Assembly: GCF_012911015.1 (NCBI RefSeq)
Contig: NZ_WVVV01000024.1
Span: 1-33,931, forward strand
Direction of reading: 5' to 3'
Source: Chelativorans sp. ZYF759
GTDB lineage: Bacteria; Pseudomonadota; Alphaproteobacteria; Rhizobiales; Rhizobiaceae
Length of the DNA stretch: 33,931 bases
Positions 1 to 7,815 of this stretch are shown one piece after another. The position numbers and the translations under genes were made by a program. Within the stretch, counting starts at the first letter, position 1. Every line of letters begins with the position of its first letter. The notes beneath the pieces were generated by a model that was not told the origin of the DNA, searched no databases, and saw only the letters and a program-made list of their open reading frames with translations.

Positions 1-127
1 CTCCTCAGCGGTGTGGTTCAGCAAAACCACTGTTGAGACCTGAGACCCGGTTATGGCCACCCGCTGCGCGATGTGGAGGCTGCGCGCGTGGCCATAACCT
101 GTCGGCAGCACCTGTTCCCGACGTGCT
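1..127. mobile_element. End of an insertion nested in an IS3 element
   Basis: These bases do not belong to the IS3 transposase that resumes at 128. They are rich in inverted repeats: GTGGTT/AACCAC at 13-18/25-30, and a 12-bp repeat at 49-60/88-99. The last bases before the junction (CCCGAC at about 117-122) are complementary to the GTCGGGAA motif at the far right end of the window (33800-33807), as expected for the two imperfect terminal inverted repeats of one element. The trinucleotide ACG occurs at 128-130 and 33791-33793 and could be a short target duplication. No transposase is visible in this part, so the family is not assigned. Confidence 0.5.
49..99. repeat. 12-bp perfect inverted repeat (hairpin)
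   Basis: GGTTATGGCCAC at 49-60 is exactly complementary to GTGGCCATAACC at 88-99, with a 27-base loop. The octamer GCTGCGCG occurs twice within the loop. The hairpin sits about 25 bp inside the end of the nested insertion, so it may be a subterminal transposase-binding or recombination structure, or a transcription stop protecting the element. The T-tract of an ordinary terminator is absent. Confidence 0.6.
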
Positions 128-474
128 ACGGCCCGGAGTTCATCGCCAGGGCCGTGCAGGACTGGATCGCCGCCGTCGGGGCGAAGACCGCCTACATCGC
201 TCCCGGCAGCCCATGGGAGAACGGCTACATTGAGAGCTTCAACGCTCGCTTGCGTGATGAGCTTCTTGACGGCGAGATCTTCTACACGCTCGCCGAGGCC
301 AGGATCATCGTGGAAAGCTGGCGCCGGCATTACAACACCGTGCGCCCGCATGGATCACTGGGCTACAAACCGCCGGCACCCGAGGTCTTCATCCCCGCTT
401 TCGCCGCGCGGACGGCCCTGCAACCCCAACCAGCGATGCCGACCGCGCTAGCGCCGCGGCCATCATTGCACTAA
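128..474 (+). pseudogene. IS3-family transposase OrfB, C-terminal half
   Basis: The reading frame resumes at the GPEF of the integrase core motif SDNGPEF. It continues through the block NGYIESFNARLRDELL, which carries the catalytic Glu of the DDE triad, and through RRHYNTVRPHGSLGYKPP, typical of the IS3-family rve domain. It ends at TAA 472-474. The first two catalytic Asp residues and the N-terminus are missing here, but the matching half is at 33230-33793 and the halves join in frame. The IS3 end probably lies near 510, after an AAATTGGACC stretch usual for the 3' ends of these elements. It cannot be active as it stands. Confidence 0.88.
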
Positions 475-510
475 CAATCAAATTGGACCCGTTCAAGGGG
501 GCCGATCAAC

Positions 511-612
511 GGTCCGAACACGATCGCCAAAACACTAGGCTGTTCGCGGATGCAGATTTATCGGATTCTCGGCGAAAAACATAAACTTCGACAGTCAGTT
601 CAATCGTTCTGA
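511..612 (+). pseudogene. Serine-resolvase C-terminal HTH remnant
   Basis: An open 33-codon tail runs into TGA 610-612 directly after the presumed IS3 terminus. It reads GPNTIAKTLGCSRMQIYRILGE followed by a short basic tail (first 20 of these residues are the match). That is the pattern of the helix-turn-helix ending resolvases and invertases (GxxxIAxxLGxSRxxxYRxLGE). No catalytic domain is present. The likely history is insertion of IS3 into, or deletion of, a site-specific recombinase gene. Confidence 0.6.
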
Positions 613-685
613 TCGGGCGGCCTTCGGTAGCGGCATTGCGCAGCCACGCAGAGTAGGAAAGCTGCTATGCCTCGCGAGAGTTAGA

Positions 686-714
686 TTGACAATTATTAGT
701 TAGAAAGCTAATTA
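686..714 (+). promoter_or_regulatory. Promoter of exported hydrolase gene
   Basis: A perfect -35 box TTGACA (686-691) and TAATTA (709-714) as the -10 are separated by 17 bp. The palindrome TTAGAAAGCTAA (700-711) covers the spacer and most of the -10, so a bound protein would block RNA polymerase. The reductase promoter at 8813-8841 has the same TTGACA-N8-palindrome arrangement. The hydrolase ATG lies about 75 bases downstream. Confidence 0.55.
698..713. promoter_or_regulatory. Operator TTAG-N4-CTAA, hydrolase promoter
   Basis: AGTTAGAAAGCTAATT contains the inverted half-sites TTAG (700-703) and CTAA (708-711) separated by AAAG. Equivalent sites are at 8816-8827, 8876-8887 and 20446-20461. 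The dyad size suits a MarR, GntR or similar dimeric winged-helix repressor. Confidence 0.55.
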
Positions 715-788
715 AATATCGCTCTGGTGCCTTAGCGTCACGATCGCAATCGTACTGTGGAGCGTATCATTCTGGGAGGATTTGGGAC

Positions 789-2234
789 ATGATTCAGTAT
801 AAGCAGCGTGAAAAACACAAGTGCCTTCCGAGGCGAATTGCGAGATTAAGCCTTTTCGTTGCGGCATTGGTCAGCGCGCCTCTAGTCGCAAATGCAGAAG
901 AATGGCCGCCTTTTCGGGAGCATACCGGTGTGCTGCCTGACGGCACTGCGTGGCTGATCCGAACCCCAGAGAACTGGAACGGCACATTGCTCCGCGATCT
1001 TGATTTTGCGACCGGTGTGGCGGGCAACGTGGCTGGGCGCTATCGGGATCTCCTCAGCCGTGGGTATGCGTTCGCGGGACTTGCACGCCATCCTCTTCGT
1101 TTGTGGCAGTATGACCCTCAACGTGAAATCGAAAATCTACAGCAAGTGCAGGCGATATTTTCGCAAGAGGAACGTGTTCCTGATCGCGTCCTCCAATACG
1201 GCTGCTCTGGTGGTGGGCATGTTGGACTGGCATCGGCCGAGGAGTTTGCAGACAAAATCGACGGAGCAGTGATCTTGGCGGCGCACACCCCTGTCTGGAT
1301 CATGAAGAGCTACCTCGACGGATGGTTTGCAATGCAGGCACTTCTGGGTGCCGGATATGAGAGCGAAGGATTAGGTGCAGCAAGTGAGCTAGAAATCGTT
1401 CATTTGCCGAACTCCGTGCGTCAAGATGGCCGAGGGCTTGCCGACATCCAGGCATCTTGGCGGCGCGCAATCGAAGCGGCAGGGGCGACGCCAGAGGGCC
1501 GTGCAAGGATAGCGCTCGCTTTCGCCATCGGTCAGTGGTCACCGTGGCAGTCGGAGAGCGATGAACTTCCTGACCTCACGGATACACAGGTGATGGCCGA
1601 GCTGATCGTACGCTCAGCAATTCGTATTGCAGGGAATGTGGGCGGAACGTCACGACTGATATTTGAGAACGCGGCATCTGGCCAACAACTTTCCGGCAAT
1701 GAGGACGTCGACTACGTAGCTTTTTACGAAGCTGGCGCGCCAGTGATGAAAGAACTCGTAGAACGCCTCTATGCTGAGGCCAATCTTGATATCAACGCAG
1801 ACCTTGCTCAAATCAATGCCTCAACAAAGGTCACAAGTTCGGACTATGCACTTAACTTCTGGTCTCAGCCCGGACGTACTGTACGCGGAAATCTCCAAGT
1901 ACCCGCGATACGCATTCACATGCTAGGAGACAACGCGATCCCCTATACCCTGATGCAGGGGTATGAAACTTTAGTGGAGGAAAATGGAAAGGGCGACTTC
2001 TATCGCCAAGCACTTGTAAATGCGGCTGGACATTGCGAATTTACGGCGGCAGAGAGTACAGCCATCGTAGAAGCGATGATGAAGCGGTTGGATACGGGAG
2101 AGTGGCCCGAAATCTCAGCGGTCTCACTCAACGACATGGCAGAGGACCTCGAGACCGATACACAGTCCCGATTCATGAACGATGATGAGTGGCGAGTCAG
2201 CGCATTCAATCGGGCCTGGCTTCCAGAGGAATAA
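789..2234 (+). CDS. Exported alpha/beta-hydrolase (putative esterase)
   Basis: This 481-residue protein has an N-terminal signal peptide: basic residues to about 19, a hydrophobic core at 20-33, and likely cleavage after ANA at 36. It should act in the periplasm or outside the cell. The nucleophile elbow GCSGG places the catalytic Ser at 140. Asp381 (HMLGDN) and His415 (AAGHCEF) fit as the other triad members. The ATG follows a strong GGGAGGA (774-780). A family-level substrate cannot be read from sequence; tannase/feruloyl-esterase-like or prolyl-aminopeptidase-like hydrolases are alternatives. Two sequence lines inside the gene count to about 49% GC, well below the catabolic genes, suggesting separate acquisition. 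Its promoter shares operator and spacing with the dioxygenase reductase promoter, so hydrolysis of an aromatic ester such as a phthalate ester is a plausible inferred role. Confidence 0.8.
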   Translation: MIQYKQREKHKCLPRRIARLSLFVAALVSAPLVANAEEWPPFREHTGVLPDGTAWLIRTPENWNGTLLRDLDFATGVAGNVAGRYRDLLSRGYAFAGLARHPLRLWQYDPQREIENLQQVQAIFSQEERVPDRVLQYGCSGGGHVGLASAEEFADKIDGAVILAAHTPVWIMKSYLDGWFAMQALLGAGYESEGLGAASELEIVHLPNSVRQDGRGLADIQASWRRAIEAAGATPEGRARIALAFAIGQWSPWQSESDELPDLTDTQVMAELIVRSAIRIAGNVGGTSRLIFENAASGQQLSGNEDVDYVAFYEAGAPVMKELVERLYAEANLDINADLAQINASTKVTSSDYALNFWSQPGRTVRGNLQVPAIRIHMLGDNAIPYTLMQGYETLVEENGKGDFYRQALVNAAGHCEFTAAESTAIVEAMMKRLDTGEWPEISAVSLNDMAEDLETDTQSRFMNDDEWRVSAFNRAWLPEE

Positions 2235-2374
2235 GTCTGATCAACAGTCGGAAGGATCGAAGAACTGCGCTTTGACGTCTGGATAGGTCGGTTTTGACCA
2301 GCGGATGGCTTTTGCGTCGGCTTTTTGCCGGGAACTGGCGTCTTGTAAGGCGCCGCCCGGCTCTTCAGTGCGCT

Positions 2375-3451
2375 TCAGGCAGCAGCGATCCGTTCCAGGA
2401 AGATGAAGCGGCGGATGTTGTAGACGAGATTGGCCATGCCAATCTTCATCTCGGCGCGCTGGATGCCGATGGTGCGGATGAAGAGCCCCATTCGGGACTT
2501 CTGATCGGCAAACACATGCTCGACACGGGAGCGGATCACGGACTTTCCTGCATTGGCGCGCCGGGTTGGCGCCGGCATCTCCCGGTGCGGCGGCTTCTTG
2601 TGGTGGACCTTCGAGACGAAGCCGTTCTTGTCCATGAAGGTCTCGTTTGCCGCTGACCGATAGGCGGTATCGGCCCAGACTGCGGAACCCGTGTTGGTGC
2701 GATCCAGAAGCCCTTCACGCAGCCGGGCTCCATCATGCGCACTTGCATCCGTTGCCTTCCAGCGCCGGATCAGCCGGAAGCGGCGATCGATGGAGATGTG
2801 GTTCTTGTAGCCGAAGGCCGGGATGGCGAGATCGACGGCCGGCATCGTGCCGTCCTCCTGCGGCTTTGCCTTGGTGAACTTGACCGTCCAGCGCGCGTCG
2901 CGGTCCTTGTGGCGCAACTTCGCGGGCTTGTCCTTCCAGGCTTCCGGTATCTTCCCGACTTTGATGTCGGCTTTCTCCGCCTTCGTATTGCGCTGGCGCG
3001 GCGCGGCAACCAGAGAGGCATCGACGATCTGCCCGGACATCGGAATGTAGCCGTCATCACGCAGCATCCGGTCGAACCGCTCGAACAGCGGTGTGATTGC
3101 ACCGGCCTTCGTCAGCCGTTCCCGGAACAGCCATATCGTCTTGGCGTCCGGCACACGATCTGACAGCCCAAGTCCAAGGAAACGCATGAAGGAGAGCCGG
3201 TCGTTGATCAGATCCTCGGTGCGCTCGTCAGACAGCGTGTTGATCGTCTGGATCACCAGGATCTTGAACATCATCACCGGATCGAAAGGCGGCCGGCCGC
3301 CTTTGCTGCCATCGCTGTAGGAGAGCGCGACCTCCAGTTCAGGGCGGAACAGTTCAAAATCAACGGCGCGAGAGAACGCTTCGAGTTGGTCTCCAAGCCC
3401 GCTCAGTCGCGCCAGTCGCTCATCAATGTCAAAGAAACCCGGCTGAGCCAT
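2375..3451 (-). CDS. IS5-family transposase
   Basis: The protein has 358 residues from ATG 3451; a TTG two codons upstream (3457) is an alternative start. It has the N-terminal IS5-type region (GGRPPFDPVMMFKILV, then TLSDERTEDLINDRLSFMRF) and a DDE catalytic core: Asp144 in IVDASLV, Asp261 in WADTAYRS and Glu311 in RSRVEHVFADQK, counted from ATG. Length and motifs are complete, so the enzyme could be active. It separates the exported hydrolase from the MarR gene, which may once have been neighbours. I could not identify the terminal inverted repeats or target duplication in 2235-2374 and 3452-3685. Confidence 0.93.
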   Translation of the reverse strand: MAQPGFFDIDERLARLSGLGDQLEAFSRAVDFELFRPELEVALSYSDGSKGGRPPFDPVMMFKILVIQTINTLSDERTEDLINDRLSFMRFLGLGLSDRVPDAKTIWLFRERLTKAGAITPLFERFDRMLRDDGYIPMSGQIVDASLVAAPRQRNTKAEKADIKVGKIPEAWKDKPAKLRHKDRDARWTVKFTKAKPQEDGTMPAVDLAIPAFGYKNHISIDRRFRLIRRWKATDASAHDGARLREGLLDRTNTGSAVWADTAYRSAANETFMDKNGFVSKVHHKKPPHREMPAPTRRANAGKSVIRSRVEHVFADQKSRMGLFIRTIGIQRAEMKIGMANLVYNIRRFIFLERIAAA

Positions 3452-3685
3452 GTCCAATCCCCAGAAACACCAGAGGGAACGGAATCACGCATGCAGCGCC
3501 AAAGCCAGAGGTTTTTAGAACCCTCCAAATGGTCCGAAACGCGGGACGTGGCGTGAAGCATCACCGGCGGGTACGATTTCCACGGGTGCTCAGCTCATTC
3601 TGCCGCGCCGAAACGATAGCCGCAGCGCCGATCATGCTCTAAAACTGCTTAGCCAGTTTCAGGCAGCACAAGAGGGACATGTCGT

Positions 3686-4150
3686 TTGAAAAGGGAAAAA
3701 TCCAGAAGCCGTGAGCTGTTGCCGTTGGAAACCAGCCTCGGCTACCAGACCCGGACGACGCACCGTCTGTTCCAGAGCTATCTCCAGTCGAAGATAGAGC
3801 CGCACGGCGTCACGCTCGGCATGTGGTATTTTCTGCGCGTGTTGTGGGAAAGCGACGGGCTGACACAACGGGAACTGTCGCAGCATGTCGGCACCATGGA
3901 ACCGACGACGCTCATCGCCCTGCGGTCGATGGAGAAGGCGGGCTTCATTCGCAGGCAGCGCAACGCGGAGGATGCGCGCAAGGTCAACATCTTCCTGACG
4001 GATGAAGGCCGTGCACTAAAGAAAAAGCTGCTGCCGCTCGCCAGACAGGTCATCGAGGACGCCGCCACCGGCTTTTCACCGGAGGACCGAGAAACGCTGA
4101 TAGGTTTCTTGCAGAGCATCCAGAAGAACATCTCCGCAAAGCACGGTTAG
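3686..4150 (+). CDS. MarR-family transcriptional regulator
   Basis: A 154-residue winged-helix protein. The first helices (about 17-55) form the dimer region, the helix-turn-helix is at about 59-84 (LTQRELSQHVGTMEPTTLIA), and the wing with the usual D-x-R lies at 96-98 (EDARKVNIFLTDEG). TTG 3686 is chosen as the start because AGAGGG lies 9 bases upstream and there is no in-frame ATG. An out-of-frame ATG at 3679 gives only 11 codons. MarR proteins usually respond to phenolic or aromatic-acid ligands and bind 16-20 bp palindromes. It is the only intact single-component regulator near the phthalate-type genes and so a candidate for the TTAG-N4-CTAA sites. No such site is seen in its own promoter region, which weakens that link. 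Confidence 0.85.
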   Translation: MKREKSRSRELLPLETSLGYQTRTTHRLFQSYLQSKIEPHGVTLGMWYFLRVLWESDGLTQRELSQHVGTMEPTTLIALRSMEKAGFIRRQRNAEDARKVNIFLTDEGRALKKKLLPLARQVIEDAATGFSPEDRETLIGFLQSIQKNISAKHG

Positions 4151-4216
4151 TGCGTGTCTCCCGAAGGTGGGAACCGGCGTTTCCTTTAACTCCGTTCGGA
4201 CTCAACGCGCTTTAGA

Positions 4217-5152
4217 TCAGGTCGCTGTCTTCACCGCCGCTGCCTGCCGCCTTGTCACGATGACGATGCCGGCGAAAATCAGCAGCGCGCCGACGCCATG
4301 GAAAAGACGTAGCTGCTCGCCGAGCAGAAGAACGGCCATCACCGTGCTGAACAGCGGCATCAGATACATGAACATGCCCGCCTTGCCCGGCCCAAGAGCC
4401 GCGACCGCGCGTGCCCACAGAATATAAGCGAGCAATGACGGGAAAATGCCGAGATAGAGAAGCGCGAGCAGGTTTGCCGACGTGACCGTCATCGTGGTCT
4501 GGCCTGCTTCCCAGACCACGAAAGGCAGATGGAACAGCACGCCGAACAGCGTGGTGACTGCCAGAAACACGGGCAGCGGCAGACCGGTGGGCTTCCAGCG
4601 GATCATCACCGTGTAAAGCGCCCAGCACAAAACGCCGGTGAGGATCAGCAGATCGCCGCGATCGAAGCCGAGTTGGACCAGCCGTCCCGGCTCACCCCGC
4701 GCAGCGATCGTCGCCACACCGACAATACAAAGAATCAGCCCGGCGATCTGGCGTCCATGCACCCGCTCGCCGATTAGCAGCGCGGCGAAGAAGAACGTCA
4801 CCACCGGCATCATCGCGTTGATCAGAGCGCCGTTAACGACGGTGGTGTGGCCCAGCCCAAGATAGATCAGGCAGTTGAAGCCGGTAACACCGATCAGGCC
4901 GAGAAAGGCCAGACGCGGCCATTCGGCCAGGATCGTCTCGCGCTGGCCGCGCATCAACGGCGCGGCCCATGCAAGCAGGATGGCGAGCGCGATCACCCAC
5001 CGCCAGAACGACATCTGGAACGGCGGAATCTCTTCGTGAAAGAAACGCGCGACGACGAAATTGCCCGCCCAGAACAACGGCGGCAACGAGGCCATCACAT
5101 AGGGCAGGCTCGACATGCCGGCGCGTTCATTACTCATGAGGCTGCCCGCCAT
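4217..5152 (-). CDS. EamA/DMT-family inner-membrane transporter
   Basis: A 311-residue protein with about ten hydrophobic helices in two repeated EamA halves (first repeat from about residue 20, second from about 165). The internal-repeat motif PVVTFFFAALLIGERVHGRQ ends the first half and a related one (STVMAVLLLGEQLRLF) the second. Such proteins export or import small metabolites; the substrate is not predictable. It is the last gene of the minus-strand catabolic operon. Its ATG (5152) lies 23 bases inside the upstream gene, so translation is probably coupled. It converges with the MarR gene, with 66 bases between the stops and no clear terminator. Confidence 0.85.
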   Translation of the reverse strand: MAGSLMSNERAGMSSLPYVMASLPPLFWAGNFVVARFFHEEIPPFQMSFWRWVIALAILLAWAAPLMRGQRETILAEWPRLAFLGLIGVTGFNCLIYLGLGHTTVVNGALINAMMPVVTFFFAALLIGERVHGRQIAGLILCIVGVATIAARGEPGRLVQLGFDRGDLLILTGVLCWALYTVMIRWKPTGLPLPVFLAVTTLFGVLFHLPFVVWEAGQTTMTVTSANLLALLYLGIFPSLLAYILWARAVAALGPGKAGMFMYLMPLFSTVMAVLLLGEQLRLFHGVGALLIFAGIVIVTRRQAAAVKTAT

Positions 5153-5630
5153 CGTCGCGAAGCATCGCCATGAAGCGCTCGACCGACATCACCTCGCGCG
5201 GCGGCAGGCCCTCCGCCCCGTCTTCGGGTTCAGTGCTGTAGCGAAGCCCGTCGCCGTCCCACAGCCACCAGTAGGCGACCTTGCTGCGCACGCCTTCCTG
5301 CTTGTCGAGGATCGGCGTGGCGAAGGTCGGGAATGCCCTGTGCCGTTCGGGCAGGGCTGCCGTGCCGATCTTGCGGCCCCTGATGCGGCCTGATTGCAGC
5401 GCGGCGGCAAGCGGCAGCATCGCAATGAAGCGCGTGCCGGAGCCCGCAAGATCGGAAACTTCGGTCGAGCCACCGGACCAGTCGATGACCCGGATGACCT
5501 CGGGATAGGTGACATGGCGATGCGTCACCTGAACGAAGGCGCGACCGCTGCCGGTCTCGACCTCGACGATGTCGCCGGGCGAAAGGTCCATGGGTCTGCC
5601 CGCCGCGCTGGAAGCCATATCAGCGATCAC
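5130..5630 (-). CDS. Unknown protein in the catabolic operon
   Basis: A 166-residue soluble protein with no recognised domain. GTG 5630 overlaps the decarboxylase stop (GTGA); an ATG four codons later is a possible alternative. Residues about 15-50 (SPGDIVEVETGSGRAFVQVT and following) look like a small beta-barrel, and VAYWWLWDGDGL near residue 120 is tryptophan-rich. There is no signal peptide or membrane helix. Its position between the decarboxylase and exporter genes, overlapping both, argues for a role in the same pathway. The fold faintly recalls Imm26-type barrels, but I would not name it on that basis. Confidence 0.65.
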   Translation of the reverse strand: MIADMASSAAGRPMDLSPGDIVEVETGSGRAFVQVTHRHVTYPEVIRVIDWSGGSTEVSDLAGSGTRFIAMLPLAAALQSGRIRGRKIGTAALPERHRAFPTFATPILDKQEGVRSKVAYWWLWDGDGLRYSTEPEDGAEGLPPREVMSVERFMAMLRDDGGQPHE

Positions 5631-6619
5631 AGGCTGTAGGCTTCCAGCGTGGCCGGATGGAAAAGCTCCGCAACCTCGACCTTGCGCGGCGAAAGACCCT
5701 GCGCATGGTGATAGCGCAGGAAGGTCTCGAGCACGTGCTCGTTGCCGGACAGGCCGTAGCTCCAGATATCCGGTCCCATCAGCCGGCGGGCGCGGGCGAG
5801 ATTGTCCTCGACGAAGGGCATCGTCACCTTGGTCGCGGACGTGTCGGACAGCGCGGCTTCTGCGGCCGCTTTCGACTGGCTGAATGCCTTGAGAAGCGCG
5901 CCGGGAAGCCAGCCATGCTGTTCGGCGAGGCTGCGCCTGACGCCCAGAACATGCATGATCGGAAAGATCCGCGTCTTGCGATAATAAGCTTCGGCTTCCG
6001 CGACCGTATCGGCAAACAGCCGGTCGACCTGCGGATGGCCCTCGCCGAAACAGCGCGGCGCGCGCGGGCCGACGAAGCCGTCGATTTCACCGGCAGCCAG
6101 CATCTCGTTGAGCGTCGCGCCGTCAGGGGCCTGCGTCACGCGAATGTCTGACGGCAGCGTCACGGCGATCTTTTCGGGTCGGCCGGGCGTGTCCATGCCA
6201 CCGCGCACCCACTCGATCTCGGACGGCTTGACGCCGTATTCGTCTTCGAGGATGCCGCGGAACCAGACATTTGCCGAAAGCTGGTACTCGGCGATGCCGA
6301 TGCGCCGGCCTCGCAGATCGGCCGGCGTTTCGATGCCCTTGTCGGTGCGCACATAGATCGAGGTGTGCCGGAAGGCGCGCGACAGGAAAACCGGAATCGC
6401 AATGTAGTGCGGATCTCCGCGCGCGACCGAGATCGAATAGGACGACAGCGACAACTCGCTGATGTCGAACGCCTGATGGCGAAACGCGCGAAAGAACATC
6501 TCCTCCGGCGACAGCAGCATCGGCACGGGATCGACCCCGTCGATCGCCACCCTGCCGTCGACAAGCGGTCGTGTGCGATCGTAATCGCCCATTGCCAGCG
6601 AAAGAACGAGTTTGCTCAT
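5627..6619 (-). CDS. pht5: 4,5-dihydroxyphthalate decarboxylase
   Basis: The 330-residue protein belongs to the Pht5/DhpD family, which has a periplasmic-binding-protein-like fold and converts 4,5-dihydroxyphthalate to protocatechuate and CO2. The N-terminus is diagnostic: LSLAMGDYDRTRPLVDGRV, then LSPEEMFFRAFRHQAFDISE and LSLSSYSIS. The length is normal for the family. The start is ATG 6619, which overlaps the TGA of the upstream dehydrogenase (ATGA); the longer open frame to 6889 is antisense read-through inside that gene. There is no signal peptide, so the protein is cytoplasmic. The fold is shared with ABC binding proteins, so a ligand-binding role is possible, but the operon supports the decarboxylase. 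Confidence 0.85.
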   Translation of the reverse strand: MSKLVLSLAMGDYDRTRPLVDGRVAIDGVDPVPMLLSPEEMFFRAFRHQAFDISELSLSSYSISVARGDPHYIAIPVFLSRAFRHTSIYVRTDKGIETPADLRGRRIGIAEYQLSANVWFRGILEDEYGVKPSEIEWVRGGMDTPGRPEKIAVTLPSDIRVTQAPDGATLNEMLAAGEIDGFVGPRAPRCFGEGHPQVDRLFADTVAEAEAYYRKTRIFPIMHVLGVRRSLAEQHGWLPGALLKAFSQSKAAAEAALSDTSATKVTMPFVEDNLARARRLMGPDIWSYGLSGNEHVLETFLRYHHAQGLSPRKVEVAELFHPATLEAYSL

Positions 6620-7815
6620 GTGATCCGGCCCTCCAGCCCGATTTGATGTTTCAACGATACCGGCTGGCCGGAGCCGGCGGATTCGAGCAGCGCGTGACAG
6701 AGTTCGAGACTGGCCAGCCCCCACTCTCCCGTCTGTGCAGGCGCGCGGTCCTCGCGCACGGCATCCACCACCGCGTCGATAACGCCGATGCGGGGTATGT
6801 CGAAAGCGGGCGCGGGCAGGAACCGCTTCTCCGTCTCGCCGTAAAGATGCAGGCCGGCGGGAGAAAGCCGCAGATCGCCACGGTCGCACACGGCGATCAC
6901 CGGGCCGAAATGTTCGTGCTGCGACGCGCGCTTCGGCATGTCGCCGGCGCCGTAGGTGCGCGCACTTTTCAGCCTGATCTCGTCCTGCATTGTCAGGTCC
7001 TTCAGCGCACGCCTTGCGCCGCCATAGGCGGCTTCATCCTTGGCGTGGCCAAGCTCTCCGACCCAGTCCATCCACTCGTCGCTGTCAAAATGCGCGAAGC
7101 CGGAATAGGTCAGCGAGGCGAATGCACCGCCGTCGAACGAGACCAGCGCCGAATAGGCGGCCTCGGTCGGGCGCGATGCGTCCCACACGCCCGCCATCGC
7201 CGTCACGGACCGGGCCGGCGTGCCGACCAGCAGCCTGACGATGTCGATCTGGTGCACCCCTTGCGAAAAGACGACGCCGCCGCCTTCTTCGGTGCGCAGC
7301 TCTTCCGGCCGGCGCGGACGATAGAGAAAGTCGGTATAGTTGAACGCCTGCACCATCCGGACCCGGCCGAGTTCGCCGGTGTCGAGAAGCCGGCGCGCCT
7401 GCATGACGGGCGCATCGAAACTGTGGCTGGGGCCGACGATGAGATGCACGCCAGCGGCGCGGCATGCCTCCACCATCGCGAGACCGTCCTCCAGCGAAAT
7501 CGCCAGCGGCTTTTCGACCAGCACATGCTTGCCGGCACGTGCCGCAGACTTGACATGCTCGACATGAAGCTGGTGCGGCGTCGCGACATAGACGATCTCG
7601 ACAGCGGGATCGGTGCACAGCGCCTCGATATCCGCATAGGCGTTGCCGCCGAACTCATCTTCGAACGCCTGCCGCGATTCCGGCCTTGGAGCGGAAGCCG
7701 CCACGAGCCGGACTCGGCTGTCGCGCCTGAACGTGTCCAGCATCAGCACGAAGGCGCGGCCGAGACCGATCACGCCGATGCCGACAGGCGCTCCCTTGTT
7801 CGCATCAGAGGTCAA
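6616..7815 (-). CDS. pht4: Phthalate dihydrodiol dehydrogenase (Gfo/Idh/MocA)
   Basis: A 399-residue NAD(P)-dependent oxidoreductase. The Rossmann motif GIGVIGLGRA is at 12-21 and the Gfo/Idh/MocA signature EKP at 101-103 (GKHVLVEKPLAIS). The C-terminal alpha/beta domain follows, with GVHQIDIVRLL near residue 190. Pht4/OphB, the 4,5-dihydro-4,5-dihydroxyphthalate dehydrogenase, belongs to this family and re-aromatises the cis-dihydrodiol to 4,5-dihydroxyphthalate. TTG 7815 is used as the start: AGGGAAAG lies upstream and no early ATG is in frame. It overlaps the reductase gene by 11 bases and the decarboxylase gene by 4. The family is broad; the specific assignment rests on the neighbours. 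Confidence 0.8.
   Translation of the reverse strand: MTSDANKGAPVGIGVIGLGRAFVLMLDTFRRDSRVRLVAASAPRPESRQAFEDEFGGNAYADIEALCTDPAVEIVYVATPHQLHVEHVKSAARAGKHVLVEKPLAISLEDGLAMVEACRAAGVHLIVGPSHSFDAPVMQARRLLDTGELGRVRMVQAFNYTDFLYRPRRPEELRTEEGGGVVFSQGVHQIDIVRLLVGTPARSVTAMAGVWDASRPTEAAYSALVSFDGGAFASLTYSGFAHFDSDEWMDWVGELGHAKDEAAYGGARRALKDLTMQDEIRLKSARTYGAGDMPKRASQHEHFGPVIAVCDRGDLRLSPAGLHLYGETEKRFLPAPAFDIPRIGVIDAVVDAVREDRAPAQTGEWGLASLELCHALLESAGSGQPVSLKHQIGLEGRIT

Noticed and set aside
11-33. Terminator for a gene left of the window
   Set aside because: The GTGGTT/AACCAC stem is short and has no T-tract.
3640-3660. CTAA-N6-TTAG dyad upstream of the MarR gene as an autoregulatory site
   Set aside because: The half-sites are in the opposite order to TTAG-N4-CTAA and the spacing differs, so it is not counted as the same operator.
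6620-6889. N-terminal extension of the decarboxylase frame
   Set aside because: It overlaps the conserved C-terminus of the dehydrogenase gene; the family start MSKL at 6619 has an ATGA junction.
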